The notes below the pieces were generated by a model. That model ran no database searches. It was not told the origin of the DNA and saw only the letters and a program-made list of their open reading frames with translations. From Paragonimus westermani (Eukaryota > Platyhelminthes > Trematoda > Plagiorchiida > Troglotrematidae), in contig QNGE01001232.1 in the NCBI GenBank assembly GCA_008508345.1, positions 117,574 through 181,573 on the forward strand: a DNA stretch of 64,000 nucleotides. The letters are read 5' to 3'. Positions 13,107 to 27,429 of this stretch are shown here, piece by piece. The translations under genes were made by a program, and so were the position numbers. Every line of letters starts with the position of its first letter. Within the stretch, counting starts at the first letter, position 1.

Positions 13107-15233
13107 TTAACGCGAAGCAACCTGAAAATTCTCCAGGTGACGGTACCTAAGTGTGAGATTTTACAATGAGTTAAGTGAAAAGATATTGCTCATCATACTC
13201 AACGGCCTTTTTCATAAACAACACGATTTCTCAACGGGTTAATTCTGACTTTCTGTTTGATTTTGGTGAAGAGTTAATGTAAGCCTCCCCCTACAAATTG
13301 ATAGGTCTGTTTGAAAGTAACCTATTCAGTCTGGGTCATCATGAGAATCACAATTGGCTTGTACAGCAACCTCAGCTTCTAGGCACAGTAAATCCTCTGA
13401 CTGAAGCTATTGTAATACTTTCTTTCGAACTCGATTACAACTTTACTTTTGATTGTACGAATCAAAATAACGAGAGGAAGAATATGTTACAGGATGCTAA
13501 TGTTAATCTTGAATGCTGACCATCCAAAATAACTGGAAAATGACTTCTTTTAAACATCAAAACATAGCTTACAACCTTAAAAAAACACGGTTTGCAAGTA
13601 ATGCACTTAGTAGTTATGACCATGTGCATACGGAATTCTCACTCGCGCAGATAAATATGCTGTATTACATGCTCTACTGATCTGCCGTCGCCGCAAAACC
13701 CGAGTACTTATGCATCCATCTGATGGATAGTATAGGCAACTCTCTTGATAATACACTACTTTCAACTTCAAACCGGTCAGTCTACGACAACGAACTGTCT
13801 TCTGAAGCCTGACATCTCACTTTATTTGTATGGAGTTTAAAATCTTCCAGCGCACTCTAACTTTTCGTCAGGCTTTTTGTAGACTGTTCATTGCTTGCCA
13901 GTTTTATCACACTCCTGTTGAGTTTATCATTACCCTCCCACTTATTTCATGTGCATGCGTTATTCTTTTAACAAGCTGTCTAATTAGAGCGATGTTTTGA
14001 AGTCCCCCTTTATTCGGATGAATTAGCTCAAAAAGTGGGTTTGCAAACACTGTTTGGTGAAAATTTGGAGTTTTGAATGCTACGTTCCGAAAGAACTCGA
14101 TGGAACGGTCTATGATCAGTTTGTACACCAATAAACTTATAGTGTTTGTCAAGAGATGATGAGCGTAGGTCTATAGGAGGGTTTCTTAGCATTCAGCACC
14201 ATGAATTCCTTGATAAACGCAAGAATTCGTCAGATCGAAGAAGTAATGGCGAGTGTATTTATCGCGGGTGTCCGATCGTCAAATAGTCTACCTTTCAATT
14301 TTCAAACTTCATACCGATAACTGCTTTATATATACGTTTGTACCTGAAGCAACAGTTATTTTCAAGTTTGATTATGAAATTGTCTTGGGTCGTACAAATC
14401 CAGACAAAAATTAGTACCCTAGTTTTGTTTACTATTGTTCAACTATTATATGGGTCTCCCCTAGAAACTTGAAACTGTCTATCTCAGATTGTTATATCAC
14501 ATCTTTCCACTTTGATCGAACGTAGTGCACAGTCAGCATTCTTAACACATCGGCACACGAGAATTTCGACACACGTCTTGATTCAACACTGTTACTTATC
14601 CTGGTATTACGTTGACTTCGGATCTAAATTGGTCAGTTTACATTAATGAATTCGTTTTCATATTCCGACCTCTGACTATCCCTGTCTAGTTTTTGAAATC
14701 TCTGCAAACCCCATTATATTTATCTTGGAGTTTTGCTTATCGATTTATTCCATCTCACTGGCGATAATCGCCAACATTTTTTTAGTTTCTAGCCTGCTTG
14801 CTAAATAACTTCAGCTTGTAATTCGTTCTGTCAAATGCTTAACCATACACTGTACCAACCTCGTATATGTTCAACTGATCAACTTGTTTTCTGTGGTCAT
14901 ATGACGAAGTTCCCAACAGAATACCATATAGCTGTTTTCTCTCTACTTGCGCAATACTTTTGTTAACTACTCCAATCGGATGCTTAAGTCACATACTGCA
15001 CCAGAATCTACACATGGGGCACTAGTCCTTACAACAAACGGGTAATTGCTAGTGACTATGAGAAATACTTTCGTGTTTTCAGCTTTGGTCCGATTCAGTT
15101 TCCGGGCACCTTATTCAAAATTCTTTTTTTCGCATTTTTTTCGGTTCATTGAATGAATGTGTCTAGTTGAACTTATGACTGTCAACATCTGATCCATCGG
15201 TTGTTCAAAAAGTGTAATACTTTCTGGCCAACC
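13107..15233. other. No recognisable gene
   Basis: Nothing firm was seen. A minus-strand frame at 13907-14152 is open for 81 codons with varied composition, but it has no recognised motif and no convincing splice sites. Confidence 0.4.
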
Positions 15234-15587
15234 TTAAAAATTCAACTCCGAATTAAGGATTAAGATGAACGTGGTATTTCTGAATGTTGTAGTATAACGA
15301 TAGGACAGCGGACGATCGGAACGAAAAATATGTAGCGACACCATGGAAAGTGTCCAGTTGTTGTAACCCTTGACTCGATACGCCGGTTCGTCCTCGATAT
15401 AATAAGACGATTGATAGGAAATCGGGTTCTGCTCCTTGATGTAATTAACACGGCAATCTTGGTCCCGAAAATACGCGGCGGTCCCCGTTAATTGCGCCCA
15501 AGACAAACCAAAAGATGGGTGCGAAAAGCAACTTTGTACGGCCCCAAAACGTGTGCAACAAGAAGAAAAATTGTACGGTATTTATAG
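15234..15587 (-). CDS. Unidentified open frame with coding-like composition
   Basis: Reading the minus strand from 15587 to 15234, the frame is open for about 117 codons. The first part has several cysteines. The middle is rich in Tyr, Asn and Ser with an acidic patch. The end is a beta-prone Tyr/Thr/Arg/Ile stretch. Codons are more GC-rich than in flanking DNA. A TATAAATA string lies on the same strand right at the 5' border, and a CCAAT string lies further upstream near 15695. I do not recognise the protein. It could be a single-exon gene fragment, part of an old mobile element with its promoter, or a chance frame. Confidence 0.25.
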
Positions 15588-17995
15588 GATGCATAGTGAC
15601 CTACCAACATTCTTGAATCAGAAAACCGAAGGACAGACAAGTAAAAAACTGGTGGAGGTCAATTCTCGAACGTTCACGACATTTCCGCTTATTATGATTG
15701 GATAGGATCGTCTTCTCGAGAAAGGAGGCGGTTTTGGACGGAAAAAATGGGTTCCTCTAACACCAGTGTGCAAACTTCTTAGGCCTTGCTCCTCTTCACT
15801 ACAGGTTGTATAACATGCACAGTGAGATCGACCTGTGATCCCAGTACGTTCGAGAAGCAAGTGAATCTAGGCTAAGGAAAGTTATAAAACATACATCACC
15901 ACAAACCTTGTGTTACCAGACTTGTGAAGGAAAAATGAGCTTGCCTAAGCTCATTGCTGTTCAACAACAAGGTTCTTAATTATCCACATTGAAGAAAGTA
16001 GAGAGTTGAAAGTGTTCGAACAATGCTCATCAAAATATATAGGAAGGGTGTATTTATCATCTTCTCTGTGTTTTACTGTTAAAACCCAGTCTGCCATAGT
16101 TCAGCGTGTCACGGACAAACTAACTGGTCATTCTAAATCAGTCAGATTCTATTGGTCCACTTGCTACTGTAGCGCCAAGTAAATACGACATACAGCAATG
16201 AGGTTATCGAAGCGCATCATGGAGCACAGGCTTTAACAAAGATACTCACGAATTAGTCAACAGTGAAATTTCTGAAAACCCGATAGACGAGGATCACATT
16301 GTTTGTGTTAAGCAAGCCTTAGTTCCAGCATACCGTCGATGTCAAACAAATCCCTCGAAAAGATAGTGTTATGCACAACAGAAATGATCAATATTCAAAT
16401 TTCACGACCCAAATTGTGTCTGAAATTTTCATGAGACAGTGAAAGCTGCTATCAACAATGAGCAATTTTTAATTCTTAAAAAAGATGAATGCATCAAACT
16501 CCTCCAGTTGCTTTGGTCATAGCAATATAGAAAGCCACGCGTTGTGCATGACCCCTACTCACTTTTTTGAACCGGAAAAAATTCACGCAATTTTGCAGTA
16601 TCAGTTCCCTCGTTAAAATTGATATAGAATGACGTGTCAACTAAGGTCCAAACATTTCATATTATTCGTCCGAAGCAAATTCGTATAACTGTTTGAACCT
16701 CGTCCATGTTATTGATTTTCATTAATTTGCTGACTCTTCTGTGGCGATATATCTATACGAGGTTGGCTATGAACATCGTATCAATGAGGCAAACACACGT
16801 TGATAGTCGGTCAAAGTAAGTGGCATCCGAGTATGATCACTCGCACACCATTTCTCTCCATTTCCATGTTTGCATGAAGACAGGTTCCGAACTGAATTCT
16901 TGGGTGATCAGAATATCGGAATTGCCTATACAGTTTGAAAAGAACGTAGAAAGTAGCAAGATTTTGCGCGATTGGGACTCAAACAGACGTACGACTCTTA
17001 GTTTCCCTATCGGATCGAAGTGAGGTTAGAAACGGCCATGATTATGCTATAGGTCAGATTCTAGAGTGGTCATCCGCAGACAGTACATCATTCTCATTTG
17101 ACTCTTTTGTGGAGTTGGCTGTGTTCATGAGAATCAGTCGCTTGATATTGATCTACATACATGAAGTAAACTGTGCTATTTTACGCAATCTATGTTAGCG
17201 GTTCTAAGCACGTTTTTATCTAATGACCCACTTTTGGTTTCGTATGCCACTCACGTCTTCACCCGTAACAGTCAAGGCTGATTCCAAAACAGAGTGATCA
17301 GTCAACTGTACGGTCTATTCATAATAAAAAAATACTTTTGAAACCCTGATAATACTCAAAGTGTGTATTCTGTGTAGATAATATTGTGCTTAAAGTATTG
17401 TCCTGAAGTTATTGTCGTCAATTTTAATGATTCCGTTGCAACTGACACAAACTAACAAGCTTTCAAATATCCGGTCCCAATGCTGTCATTAATTACCGGT
17501 GATAATCTCTTCTTGTCATAAAAATCGGGCTTCGGACTTAAATTATCTGAAACCGGATTGTAGCCGAACCCAAAAGGAAAAGAATACAGAAATCCGAAGG
17601 AAAATATGTTCGCTTTTTCATGGTGTTTTGCAAAACATGCCCACAGTGGTGATATTATTTTAAGGTTGATCAGAGGCTCATGAGATTTTAGTTCGAATTT
17701 AACAACAACGATTGAAATTGGGTTCACTATGTGATCTGTAGAGGGTCGTTAAAACATGGTTATACATTAATATGTAAATGATTCACATATTCATCACGTA
17801 TGTGTACGGATAAACATTTTATCTCTGCGTTTGCGATAACTACGAGGGAATTTGCGTCGGTTTATGGGTTCCAACGCAATCTAAAACAGCGGGAAATTCC
17901 CTGTTCATTTCTCTAATCGAAAAGTAACGTGATGTAACAAGCACTTTTATGTGTCACTCACATGACGCTGTGATCCCTGTTCTGGTGCTTCTTAC
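15588..17995. other. No recognisable gene
   Basis: Apart from the possible promoter-like strings just upstream (minus strand) of the frame ending at 15234, nothing was recognised. A minus-strand frame at 17452-17727 has no identifiable motif. If the host gene proposed at 17996-27429 is real, this would be its downstream intron. Confidence 0.4.
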
Positions 17996-18195
17996 CTGTA
18001 GCGCTTCAATGAATCTCTTTTGGTCTAAAGTAATGAAAAATGCCCCAAGTCGTCTCTGATCGCAAGTAGTAACGGGATGCATAACTGGATGCATCCCACT
18101 GCAAAATTGGACATACTTCAAATCGTAGCGAACTCGTCCTGGTTGGAATTTCAATTGATCTAACTGGCTCTCAATGTTCACTCTCAACCCGTTGC
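17996..18195 (-). CDS. Possible internal exon; faint stonin-homology-like pattern
   Basis: On the minus strand this segment is open for 66 codons and ends exactly at a strong donor (CAG followed by GTAAGA at 17995-17990). A usable acceptor AG lies at 18196-18197, giving an exon that needs one base from the previous exon. That matches the phase left by the exon ending at 25989. The peptide has alternating hydrophobics (FQPGRVRYDLKYVQF), then a conserved-looking HPV...LGAFF...FIEALQ block. The order GRV, Y, P-V-x-H, Q, LG, F, FI-x-A-x-Q recalls the stonin homology domain of endocytic stonins; this is inference from memory of the family pattern. The polypyrimidine tract before the acceptor is poor. 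The exon encoding the start of such a domain was not found. Confidence 0.4.
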
Positions 18196-21100
18196 CTCAC
18201 TATGATTGATTTCGTCCTTGTTCTTGCTGACCAGGCAAGAAATACCCGACTGATATTTCAGCTAGTGTCAGCCATACTAAGTGCACCCCTTGCCCATAAT
18301 ATGTGGTGGCTGGCGGTTTCAGATGCCTTTAGCCTGGTTATTTCCGTCTCACGAGTCTGACGAAACCGGTCTCAGAACAGAGTGTCGTTGTGATTAGGTA
18401 GAAATCGATAGCATGCTGTGTGAACTGTCACTATACAATTGAAATTGATGCCGTTGAGTAATGTCTATGAGTTCTTTAGTATACAACAAACTGAACGACA
18501 AAAACTAAAATACAATCTTCATTCCGGTATTGTCTTCCTTAACGTGGTTCTTGGCTCAAACAGAATAGTGATTATAATACTGTTCTGTCAGTCCAAAGTT
18601 TCTAAGTTCGACTAATTAGTTGGCCCTTATTTCAACCAAAGCAAACTGTTAGGATCTCATTTCGTGTGTTGTTGAATCGTTGCACGGCATTAAGCGCAGA
18701 ATGGTGTAAAGCCGAACAGGTCACTGTTTCACCCTTATATTTAACTGACACCTCTGTTTGCCCTCGCTTTTAACAGCGTAATCGTAACAGAAAATCTCAA
18801 ATGATTAGCACTCTCTAGTTTATTAGGGTCCTGTAGCAATTTAAGAAAATAAGAACTGACTTGACAGGACCCCAGTATAACTCACGAAGGCAAGCCTCTT
18901 TTGATCGTTCTGACAAAGCAAAGGTTCCATTCAGTATTTTGCATTCACACCGCTCGGATTTCATGAGATTAAAATATCCTCTACCAACAAAACAGACTTC
19001 CTTCGGAGTGACGCTTTTACATTCCTCTCGATAGGTTACTTTCTGAAGCGATTTTTATATTGTGTATCCTACACGTTAATCTCCACATCGAACTATCGAG
19101 CTACTGTTTTACGGGGCTTGCTTCTACATTGAATGTCACAGTCCTAAGGGTAAAAATCAAAACAACACAATTATGTTTTTTTGTACATTGCAATGCCGAA
19201 AGCAAGTAATGTACATCTATTATGTCCAAAAAGGTATCCCAAAAGGCAGACATGGCTTGATCTACCAATTTCTTGAGTGGCACACAAAATGCCTACTTCT
19301 TGCCGGAATACGAGAAGCCGTTTGCATAAGTGTAGTGGGGCTACCGGTTTCACCCGTTCATCGAGCACGACAGGCTTGCTGCAGTCACCAGCTGTAGATT
19401 TGTGCGTCAGGACCGCGGTGACAAACAGGGGCCAAGCACTTATAACAAGATAATCTAAGAAAGTGTTCGAACCAAAATGAAATGACCTTCAAATAGGTGT
19501 CTATATGAGTTAAACATAACATACGTTCGTACTTTCCGATTGATGTCTACAGGCACGGTTCGCGGATGCGACAGTGGGTGGTTTTCATTCAGGTGACCAC
19601 TTGCTTCTTACATAAATGTTTGCTCATCTCATGTGTTCCGTCTGTCCATACGTTTTTGTAGTAATCGCTAAGTCACTTGTATTTCACCAGTCACTCCTGT
19701 CTGAGAATGTATATACAACGTTGATAGCTCAGCTACCATCAATTTAAGTTCTTCTCAGCTTAACCCTAGGTTATGAGCGGCAATTTCGAGTTCGGGAACC
19801 AGTGGTTTGTAGGAGAATGGCGTTTTATGGTGTCGTCACATACCTAGTAGAAGTGCCATAATAATATATGCACACATCAATCTCTTGTCTCGAATTTTCT
19901 TGTTCCATACAAACAAATGGAGACGAATTAGATCTGAATATTTAGTACAATCTGTCGGAGAGAAAAAAACTTTGCTTTGAATGAGTTGGGTCAGGTAGGT
20001 ATCATAGACGTAAAGGTATATAGATATATATACATATATGTACTTAAGTATGAAACCTCAGTGCAGCCGCTATGCTTTCTTGTCAATTCACTTTCCAGAG
20101 TGAAGCAAAGTTGGTCAGAGGATTAACTCAGAAGAAGCTTAGAGTTTAGCCACCTAGTATCTGCATAAACATATAAAAAATACACAAGCATATCGTCTAT
20201 CTGTTCGTAAACAACCATATCACCAGCAGAACATCCATTCATTCGGTTTCGTTCGGTCGGCTAGAAAACGGTAGTGGAATTCCAGTTCAGAAGTGAAGAA
20301 CTGTTTTTAACATTAGTTTTCTACACGTGAGCCCATCAAAAAGCACAATGGAATACGCGTACATCATACGTGGATTACCCATCCGATTCTTAGTGTTAAA
20401 TATTTGTCTACCTTTTTTTATAGGTTTATGGGTTTTGTGGAAGTAGAAGAAACAAGATATTGCGTCTTTTCTTCGTTGAAATGGCAGGGTTGATCAAAAG
20501 TTGTTCAACGCTTAGCAAAACTAAAGAAATCGGTCGTAGAAAATGACGATTGACTGAGGTGGGAAATTGTGGTCTGTAACGTATCGAACGTATCGAAGCA
20601 AATTACCGACAAAACCTATAAGCATACTGCTAATTGACAACTTAATCAGGTAGTTGAAAACGTATGAAACACGGGAACACTAGGAAACATGCATACACAA
20701 ACAAATTCACATATTGAGTGACCTGTGGGAATGTAGTACGGAGTGGCCTGTAGAACTGTAGATCCGGATTACCTTTGCGTTTGAGCCGATCAAGGAAAGT
20801 CTGAACAGTTCAGCTGGGTCAGCAGTCTCAACTTGGTCATATTTTAGCAGAGAAGAAACTCAGGTAGTATATACGGCTGTTCAGTATGAGGCTTACGGTT
20901 GAGAGAAGGACGCCATCCTCACTCGTTTCTAGCTATTGTAAAGACATACGCTAATGAGTGCATGGTTCTGTGAATTAAAAGTAGTTCTTGATCGACTAAG
21001 GTTTTCATCATCTCATTCAAGTCAACTCTGACTTCGGAATTGGGAAGTGCGATCTGAGGTGGTCAAACTCTGACTCGGAAGACATTCTGTCTACACGGTT

Positions 21101-24100
21101 GTCGACAAAACTGAAGTGCGAATTTAACCTCACGAATTCACAACCATATGATTCTGATTACTGCGAGAGATGAACTGGTAGTGGGTGTATAATTTTGTGA
21201 GTTGGGGGTTAGCCTTCTCTTCGTTGGCTTCAGTTAAATAAAAAATGACCTGATATTGCCCGCCATCTGAGTAAGAGTATATTCAGAGCACCGTCACTTT
21301 CATAATGAAGTATCCGTGGTCACTCTCAATAAGAAAATTTTCTCGTTATATTGATCTAAGTGACAGGGGCATTGCCATGAACTTGAAGTTACTTCAAATT
21401 GCTAAGATTAACCGGGTCCCTCGTTCTTTTAACTCGTGACTAGGATAGTTGTAGAACTGAATGAAACTGTCCAGGGGAACCAACCGTGCGCGTTACACTT
21501 TGAATTACCAGGTCAAACCCATGCGATTGGTTACCTAATTGTCATCTTGCAAACATCAGACTAGTCCCAATGGTCCAGGTTACCGGGTGAAATTTTATGG
21601 CATCTTAATGCTGCTTTCCGGAGACCGTTCTGTTCAGTTCACCTCACTCATAGAAGTTTCGTTGCGTTGACTAGTGTCATATGTGAATTGCTTGCCGAAA
21701 ACTCGGTTCCTAAGAAACCAGATCTCAAATTTCCCAACAAAATTCCATAAGATTTCCAATCTCCACATTTTGTTAGCTTGACAGCGTAGTCATAATCAAG
21801 GGCCAGTTATCAAAGCAACCAAATTATTCATTCATATGACTTAACTCAGACCACTTGAGCGAATTACACTTTGGTTACTACTTCTTGATAGCACTACTCG
21901 GTGTTAGCACGAGAATACGAGCACTGAGTCACGTTATTGGTGCAGGATTCAAGTTACCCCGACAGTCGGACTGCACGATAACTCATTCACAGCCAACACT
22001 TCAGTGCATTTTTACATTCGCAGTTGTTTTACTCAACTCCTTGTTGTAACTGGTGCATTTTAAGGGGGCTTGGTTCTTTGTACATACAATCCATTGCTTG
22101 CAACCATAGTTGGTTCTCTAGGGCTAATTCCACACGCTTAGACCGTAAGCCCTCTTTCGCGTCCGTTCGCACAAGGCTGCGTTAACAGTTTGTCGGTGAC
22201 TGAAACCACCAACCTCAGGACGTACATTAAGGGACTATATAACCACTTAAAAAAGTCGAAATATTGCATTCTTGTTAGGAGTATCTTTTATTAAGTGTAC
22301 TGTTCCGTGTACAGACTGGCACAGTACACGAATTCTTACACGCAGTTAACACGTTGCGGTGCAATTTTAGTACTCTTACGTTGCGATTATAATAAACGGT
22401 TACCAATGTTAGTAATATTTCGCCGTGTTGGAGACAGAATGAAATCAAGGCTGAATAAAGGTTATTAAATTATCAGAAAATCGTACGTTTGTGAGTGGTG
22501 TGTTTAGGGAAGCATGACAGTTTTAAAACTTATTGCATAACTGATGGAACTAGACTTTTCACTAACACATTAGACAAATGCTTTCTGAGGACAATCAAAG
22601 AGAACCCTTCAATTTCCACTCATTCCTCGTGCGAGCCTGGCTACTTTCATTGACCCTAGGCACGTTGCCTCAGCACTCATGAGCATTTGATCCAGATGTC
22701 ACTCACATGTACTGCTGCTAACTGAGATGCACAAGAAGGCAGGAACAACTTGGAGGATGAAGCGGTGTAGATGATACGACGCTGTATGAAGTTAAACTGT
22801 CCGGAGCGGCGGAGTGAGATACGGTTTTTGTCATCGTATTTCTGTATTCCGATAGTAAACGGTCAGACATCGAAGATGTGATTCATATCCAGGCATATAA
22901 GTCGCAGGTTGCAGCCGCGATCCAACAGACCGGTTTAATGTTAGCCTTGTACTTTCACGACTTTCTCATGACATCTATCAGACCGAATGACGCGGAAAGT
23001 ATTGGTGATCGATCACATATATGCTTTATCCATGTTTCCTGTTTAAGATGTTAATTCGAGGGAGACTTCGAGCATAATGTGCAGACTGTATAATATTCAA
23101 TGGTGAGCTGTTGTGTTTTTTATTCCGCATACATTTATAAGCACTTCGTCTAGCTCCTTTCAACCAGAAGCAATAGATTCGCGTTCCACTGTTGTTAGAG
23201 TTCATAAGTAACTCACATTTTACCATGACTGGAATTTGAACTGCTGTCCAGTTCCCCATGAATCAACCGCGTCGATTAACTTCGCGTTCATTTTATGTAA
23301 ATCAAGACCGAATCCTCATATGGTATGGCTCAAGTACTGCCGGTTGTCAGTATCGTTCACATTGCCCGATTATCCCGAGACAGATCGTGGTTGCCCTGTT
23401 AGCTTTGATCATTGGGTCAACAATGCCTAATATGGACGAGGCTGACACCTTATGTCTACTAAACCGGCCGTACCTAAGGTTAGCAATGGTCAATATGATT
23501 GCCTAACGAGAATGTTGGTGGAGTCAAAATCCCTCTAGTCTCAAGAATAAGCATGCATTACTGGGTAGCTCCGACTAAATCATAGTTGAGAATTATGGTT
23601 TCTCTTTTCGAATGGAGCTAACTGAAAATCTAGTTGAACGCAAAAACTGTGATCATATATCAGTACTGATCATTTCGTAAGTGTCGGATCACAAAGCACA
23701 CACCTGGAACCGCTGTGGAACCAGTCTTCATGATCAATTGGTGGTCATGTCGTTTATTGAGCAAGTAATCGAGCATTAGTTTGACAATTACGATGCAGTC
23801 AATGGTGTACAAAAAAGAGAATCTCACTGAGTGATAAATAATGTGCATTTGTTGGTCGAGTGGTTTACTAGCAAACTAACTGAAGTCCACAAAGTAGATA
23901 TGCCAAACAGTGAAGCAGAATTGTCAATGAAAGAAGTCATTCTAGATTTGATTTCTTTGTGCCCCAGTTTCAGCGCAGCTGTGGATACAGAACAGTCAGA
24001 CACAGAGCTGCGGCAATAAACGATGAGCCATTCATCGGAGTTTATTCGAACAAAAGTTGCGTGATATGTTTCCGGTACTCGACTGTGCACTCGGGTGAAA

Positions 24101-25988
24101 GTGGGGAAGGAGTAGTTCGATCAGACGTATCTTGAAAGCTTGTGATTCGTATACGGTAAAGATACATAGTGTTGGCGATGAAAGGCATGTAGGAATCAGT
24201 CCATCAGATCAGAGAACTCCCAGGAACCAGTGTGATAAATCGTCGTGTTACAAGGCTCTATCTTTCAAGGTTCGTTAGGGTGGTCTGTTATGATTGACCC
24301 GGTCCACCTTCCAACTGAATGAGATGCTTCTCCGACAGATGCTTGAAAGTGAATACCTGGTCTGTGGTACAGTGTCCAAGGTTTCGCTTTTGCCTAAAAT
24401 CGCATCCAGTGTCCTGAAGCTGGTCAGACTGATTACAAACATTGGACATTTGGAAGAGACTTAATTGTGGTAATACTGACTATCAAGTTGGTTTCGGTAG
24501 ACTGGGCATTCTGAGCCTAGCCATTATGATCTTTATTTCATGCCGGTCGAGAGTTTAATGACTACTCTGTAGCCACTAACTAAATAGTTAGATTGCGACT
24601 AAGCCTGATCTCATTTGACACTGTCACGAAAACCAATAACATCCGGTAAGCGCCTAGAATATGGCAGTAACAAGCAAGAAAGAGATTCAAGCGGAACGGA
24701 TGGACAAAAATCAACATACACTGGGCGTTCTAGAAATTCAGAAAGTAGCCGGTTTCTCGCTCTCCATCTGTTGATCCCTGCCTTTGGAATGCACTTTTCC
24801 CGTGAACATTTCGGCGAATCTTCTAGTGACTAAGTTCGGGAATTCACCAAGCGGCCTGTGTGATCATTCACTTTTTGTCGCGGAAAGTGAGATCCACCGT
24901 AAAACCGTTTACCCTACAGGAGCAGACATGCCGTATGCTGTGTTCAACACAGCCATGTGGTTAAAGACTTGCAATATGAAATTCTCCAAATGATCTAAAG
25001 AGTGAACGGCATCTGCAGGATAGATGGGCAACCGAGTCCAATTGGGAGAAGTTCTGAAATCCTGATGGTGATTCGTAACTACGCGTGGACGATGTCCAAC
25101 AGTAATCTGAAGGATTTATCAGAAGTGACGCTATACGCAGAGAAGTTGCGTTCATTCGTTGTCAAGAAGAACAGTAACCTTTTAGCGACAACGTAAAAAT
25201 GTAACGTCACTGGCATACTATTCAGTGAGAGGGATGAAATACAGTAAACTGTTCTCTGTGCTGGTTTCTTTTAAACCGCAAATGCATAAGCGAATTTGTC
25301 TCTTTCACGGAGAGGTCGAAAACTGAAAGACACCGTTTTAGGTATGTTCGGTCGGTGGTCATTTCAAGATGATATTCTTTAGTTTCGGCGTTGAGCTACT
25401 AATCTAAGGCAGAAGCAAGTACAGAACTGGGGTGTTGGCCATCTACAGAAAAATTTTGGTTTCAAAATGACTTTGCTTTAGAATGGCAATAATAGCAACA
25501 GCGGCAGAACATCGAGAGCCTGAGTGCACTTTCTTGCCATCCGCCTGTTACTTACTTCGCCTAGATCATTCATCACTAATTAGATTTGAGGTTTAGTTCA
25601 AACAGCCTTCGTTTCAACTGTGACATAATCAGATTCAAATATTCAATTCTGTGTGCAGACACTAAACGCAGTCACCAATGAATCATAGTGAGCAATCCGT
25701 TTGAAAAAGCAAGTTTTTAAGTCTTTGTCTACCCTAACAGTATAATGTAGTTGCACGTACAAATCTTCGGTTTAGAAAATTATAATCAGCGCAACAAAAA
25801 GACAGGCTGGGGGCGGAAAGAATTCTATAGGTTTATCCTAATTGTGCTTGGATAAATTGGATGGTTAATGCGTAAGACAGATATCGCATATCACCTGCAA
25901 CCTAGAAACTGTAAAGGAGAGCGAGCTACCAAACTGGGCTTGATTAGATAAAAAAGGTGCACAAATGCAAAAATAATTTCAAACTCAC
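18196..25988. other. Likely intron of the minus-strand host gene, or intergenic DNA
   Basis: No exon, RNA gene or pairable repeat could be supported. Short minus-strand frames near 19171-19440 and 23026-23259, and a plus-strand frame at 23831-24019, were considered but have no clean splice borders or family motif. A TA-rich patch lies around 20018-20045. Confidence 0.35.
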
Positions 25989-27429
25989 TCAAGTCGACCA
26001 CCCCGAACAGTTTCTTCTTCTTGTGTTCTACCGGTTTTCCAGGTGGCGGGTGACTTCCTGGTCTGGGTGGCGGTGGCTTGCTGGGAGCGACGGCTGGAGC
26101 GGCAGGTCGTTTTGGTGCTCTTTCTGGGGCTGGTGGTGGTGGTCGGCTTGGCAGTTCCAGTGGCTCAGGTTCTGAAATCAGATGAAGACTACCGGTAGAC
26201 TCGGAGGTGACAATTATGGAGGGTGTGGTTAGATTGTTCGTATAGGATTGTGGCTCACTTGCAGCCAATTCAACTGCATAGAAAGGATCTTGAGTTGGAT
26301 CCGGCTCAACCTGAAATTGTGGAGCAAGACTGTCTTCTGTTTGTTCAATTTGGTGTTCAGTGATCTCCAAGTATTCAGCATATTGCCTATCCATGTTTTC
26401 TTCCATGTCGTGCACTTTTGGTTCCTCGTTGTTGCCAACAGTATTATCCATACCTCTCACAACTTCATAATCATCAAGCTTCGGGGCGGTTTCTGTGGTA
26501 TCTGGAGGCGGGCCTGCATCCAATTCTTCCTGTGATGACTGCCCTTCGGATAGTGTTTTCGCTTCTTCCTCTCCGTCAGCTGTATCTGAACTTTCACTTT
26601 GTGTAGGTTCTGATTGTACCCCTTCATCATCGAAAGTATCGTCAGCTATAGACAAAACACTATCACTAATTTTACAAACGGGATATTCGGTTTCGTATTC
26701 CACGTTGAGTTTGGGTACACTTGAATCTACTTCATAATCAACAGCTGGTGCAGTGTCTTCCAGCGTCCATGTATCCTCACTGTTGTCGTCTTCTTCTCTC
26801 TCATTGTCGCATGGCTGCTGAATATTTTCTCCATCTGTTGAGTCTTCGGAAGATGGCTGATGCGTCAAGGAAAGTTTTGTTTCTTCAGGAGATGATAACT
26901 CAGGTGAAGCAAAGTCAGAATAAATAACTTGTCCTGAATTATCTGTGTTCTTTTTGCCTTGTAATTCCTCATTCTCTGGTTCGGACACGTCTGTTAATTC
27001 AAAACAATCACTTTGTGCTAATGGCGCTGGAGACTCACTATCGCAACCGTGTGATGCGACTTCGGAACGCTGGACAGTATCTTCACTTTCTCCGAAACTG
27101 GCTTTAAAGTTGTTCACTGGAGGAACAGACGCACCTCTTTTAGATGAATGCTTTTTAATCGAATCTTGCGGACGACGAGGACTTCTCGCCCGGCGAAAGC
27201 TGCTAAAAACGTGCAATCGCGGCTTCGGTGTCGTCGATGGCAGTTCCGCCCCTACTCCGGACTTGGCTGGTTTGATTACGGTTTGTGGTTCAGCTGCACC
27301 TGCCTGCTCTGAACTATTGATTGAACGACTCGCCGATTGGCCCTCTGAAGTGGATTCCCTTCGTGTTTTCGATTTCGAACGACGTCTGGTCAAAAGGGTA
27401 ACTGGATTGAAACGAAAGCTCATTTTCAT
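25989..27429 (-). CDS. Disordered, acidic, proline-rich host protein, 5' coding exon
   Basis: This is the best host exon in the window. From the ATG at 27429 (a second ATG follows two codons later with A at -3) the frame is open for 512 codons to 25891. A GTGAGT donor at 25988-25983 suggests the exon ends after about 480 codons in phase 1. The N-terminus is basic (RRRSKSK, then RRARSPRRP near residue 80). The middle, roughly residues 110-400, is very rich in Glu, Asp, Ser and Thr and has no predicted fold. Residues about 430-470 form a polyproline region (RPPPPAP, KPPPPRP, HPPPGKP) suited to SH3 or similar ligands, followed by a lysine cluster just before the donor. No catalytic motif is visible. 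An acidic N-terminus, then polyproline, then a folded C-terminal domain would fit an endocytic adaptor such as a stonin, but I cannot prove this. Confidence 0.75.

Noticed and set aside
23831..24019. Plus-strand 62-codon frame with amphipathic composition
   Set aside because: It starts with GTG directly after a stop, has no acceptor at its border, and matches no known family.
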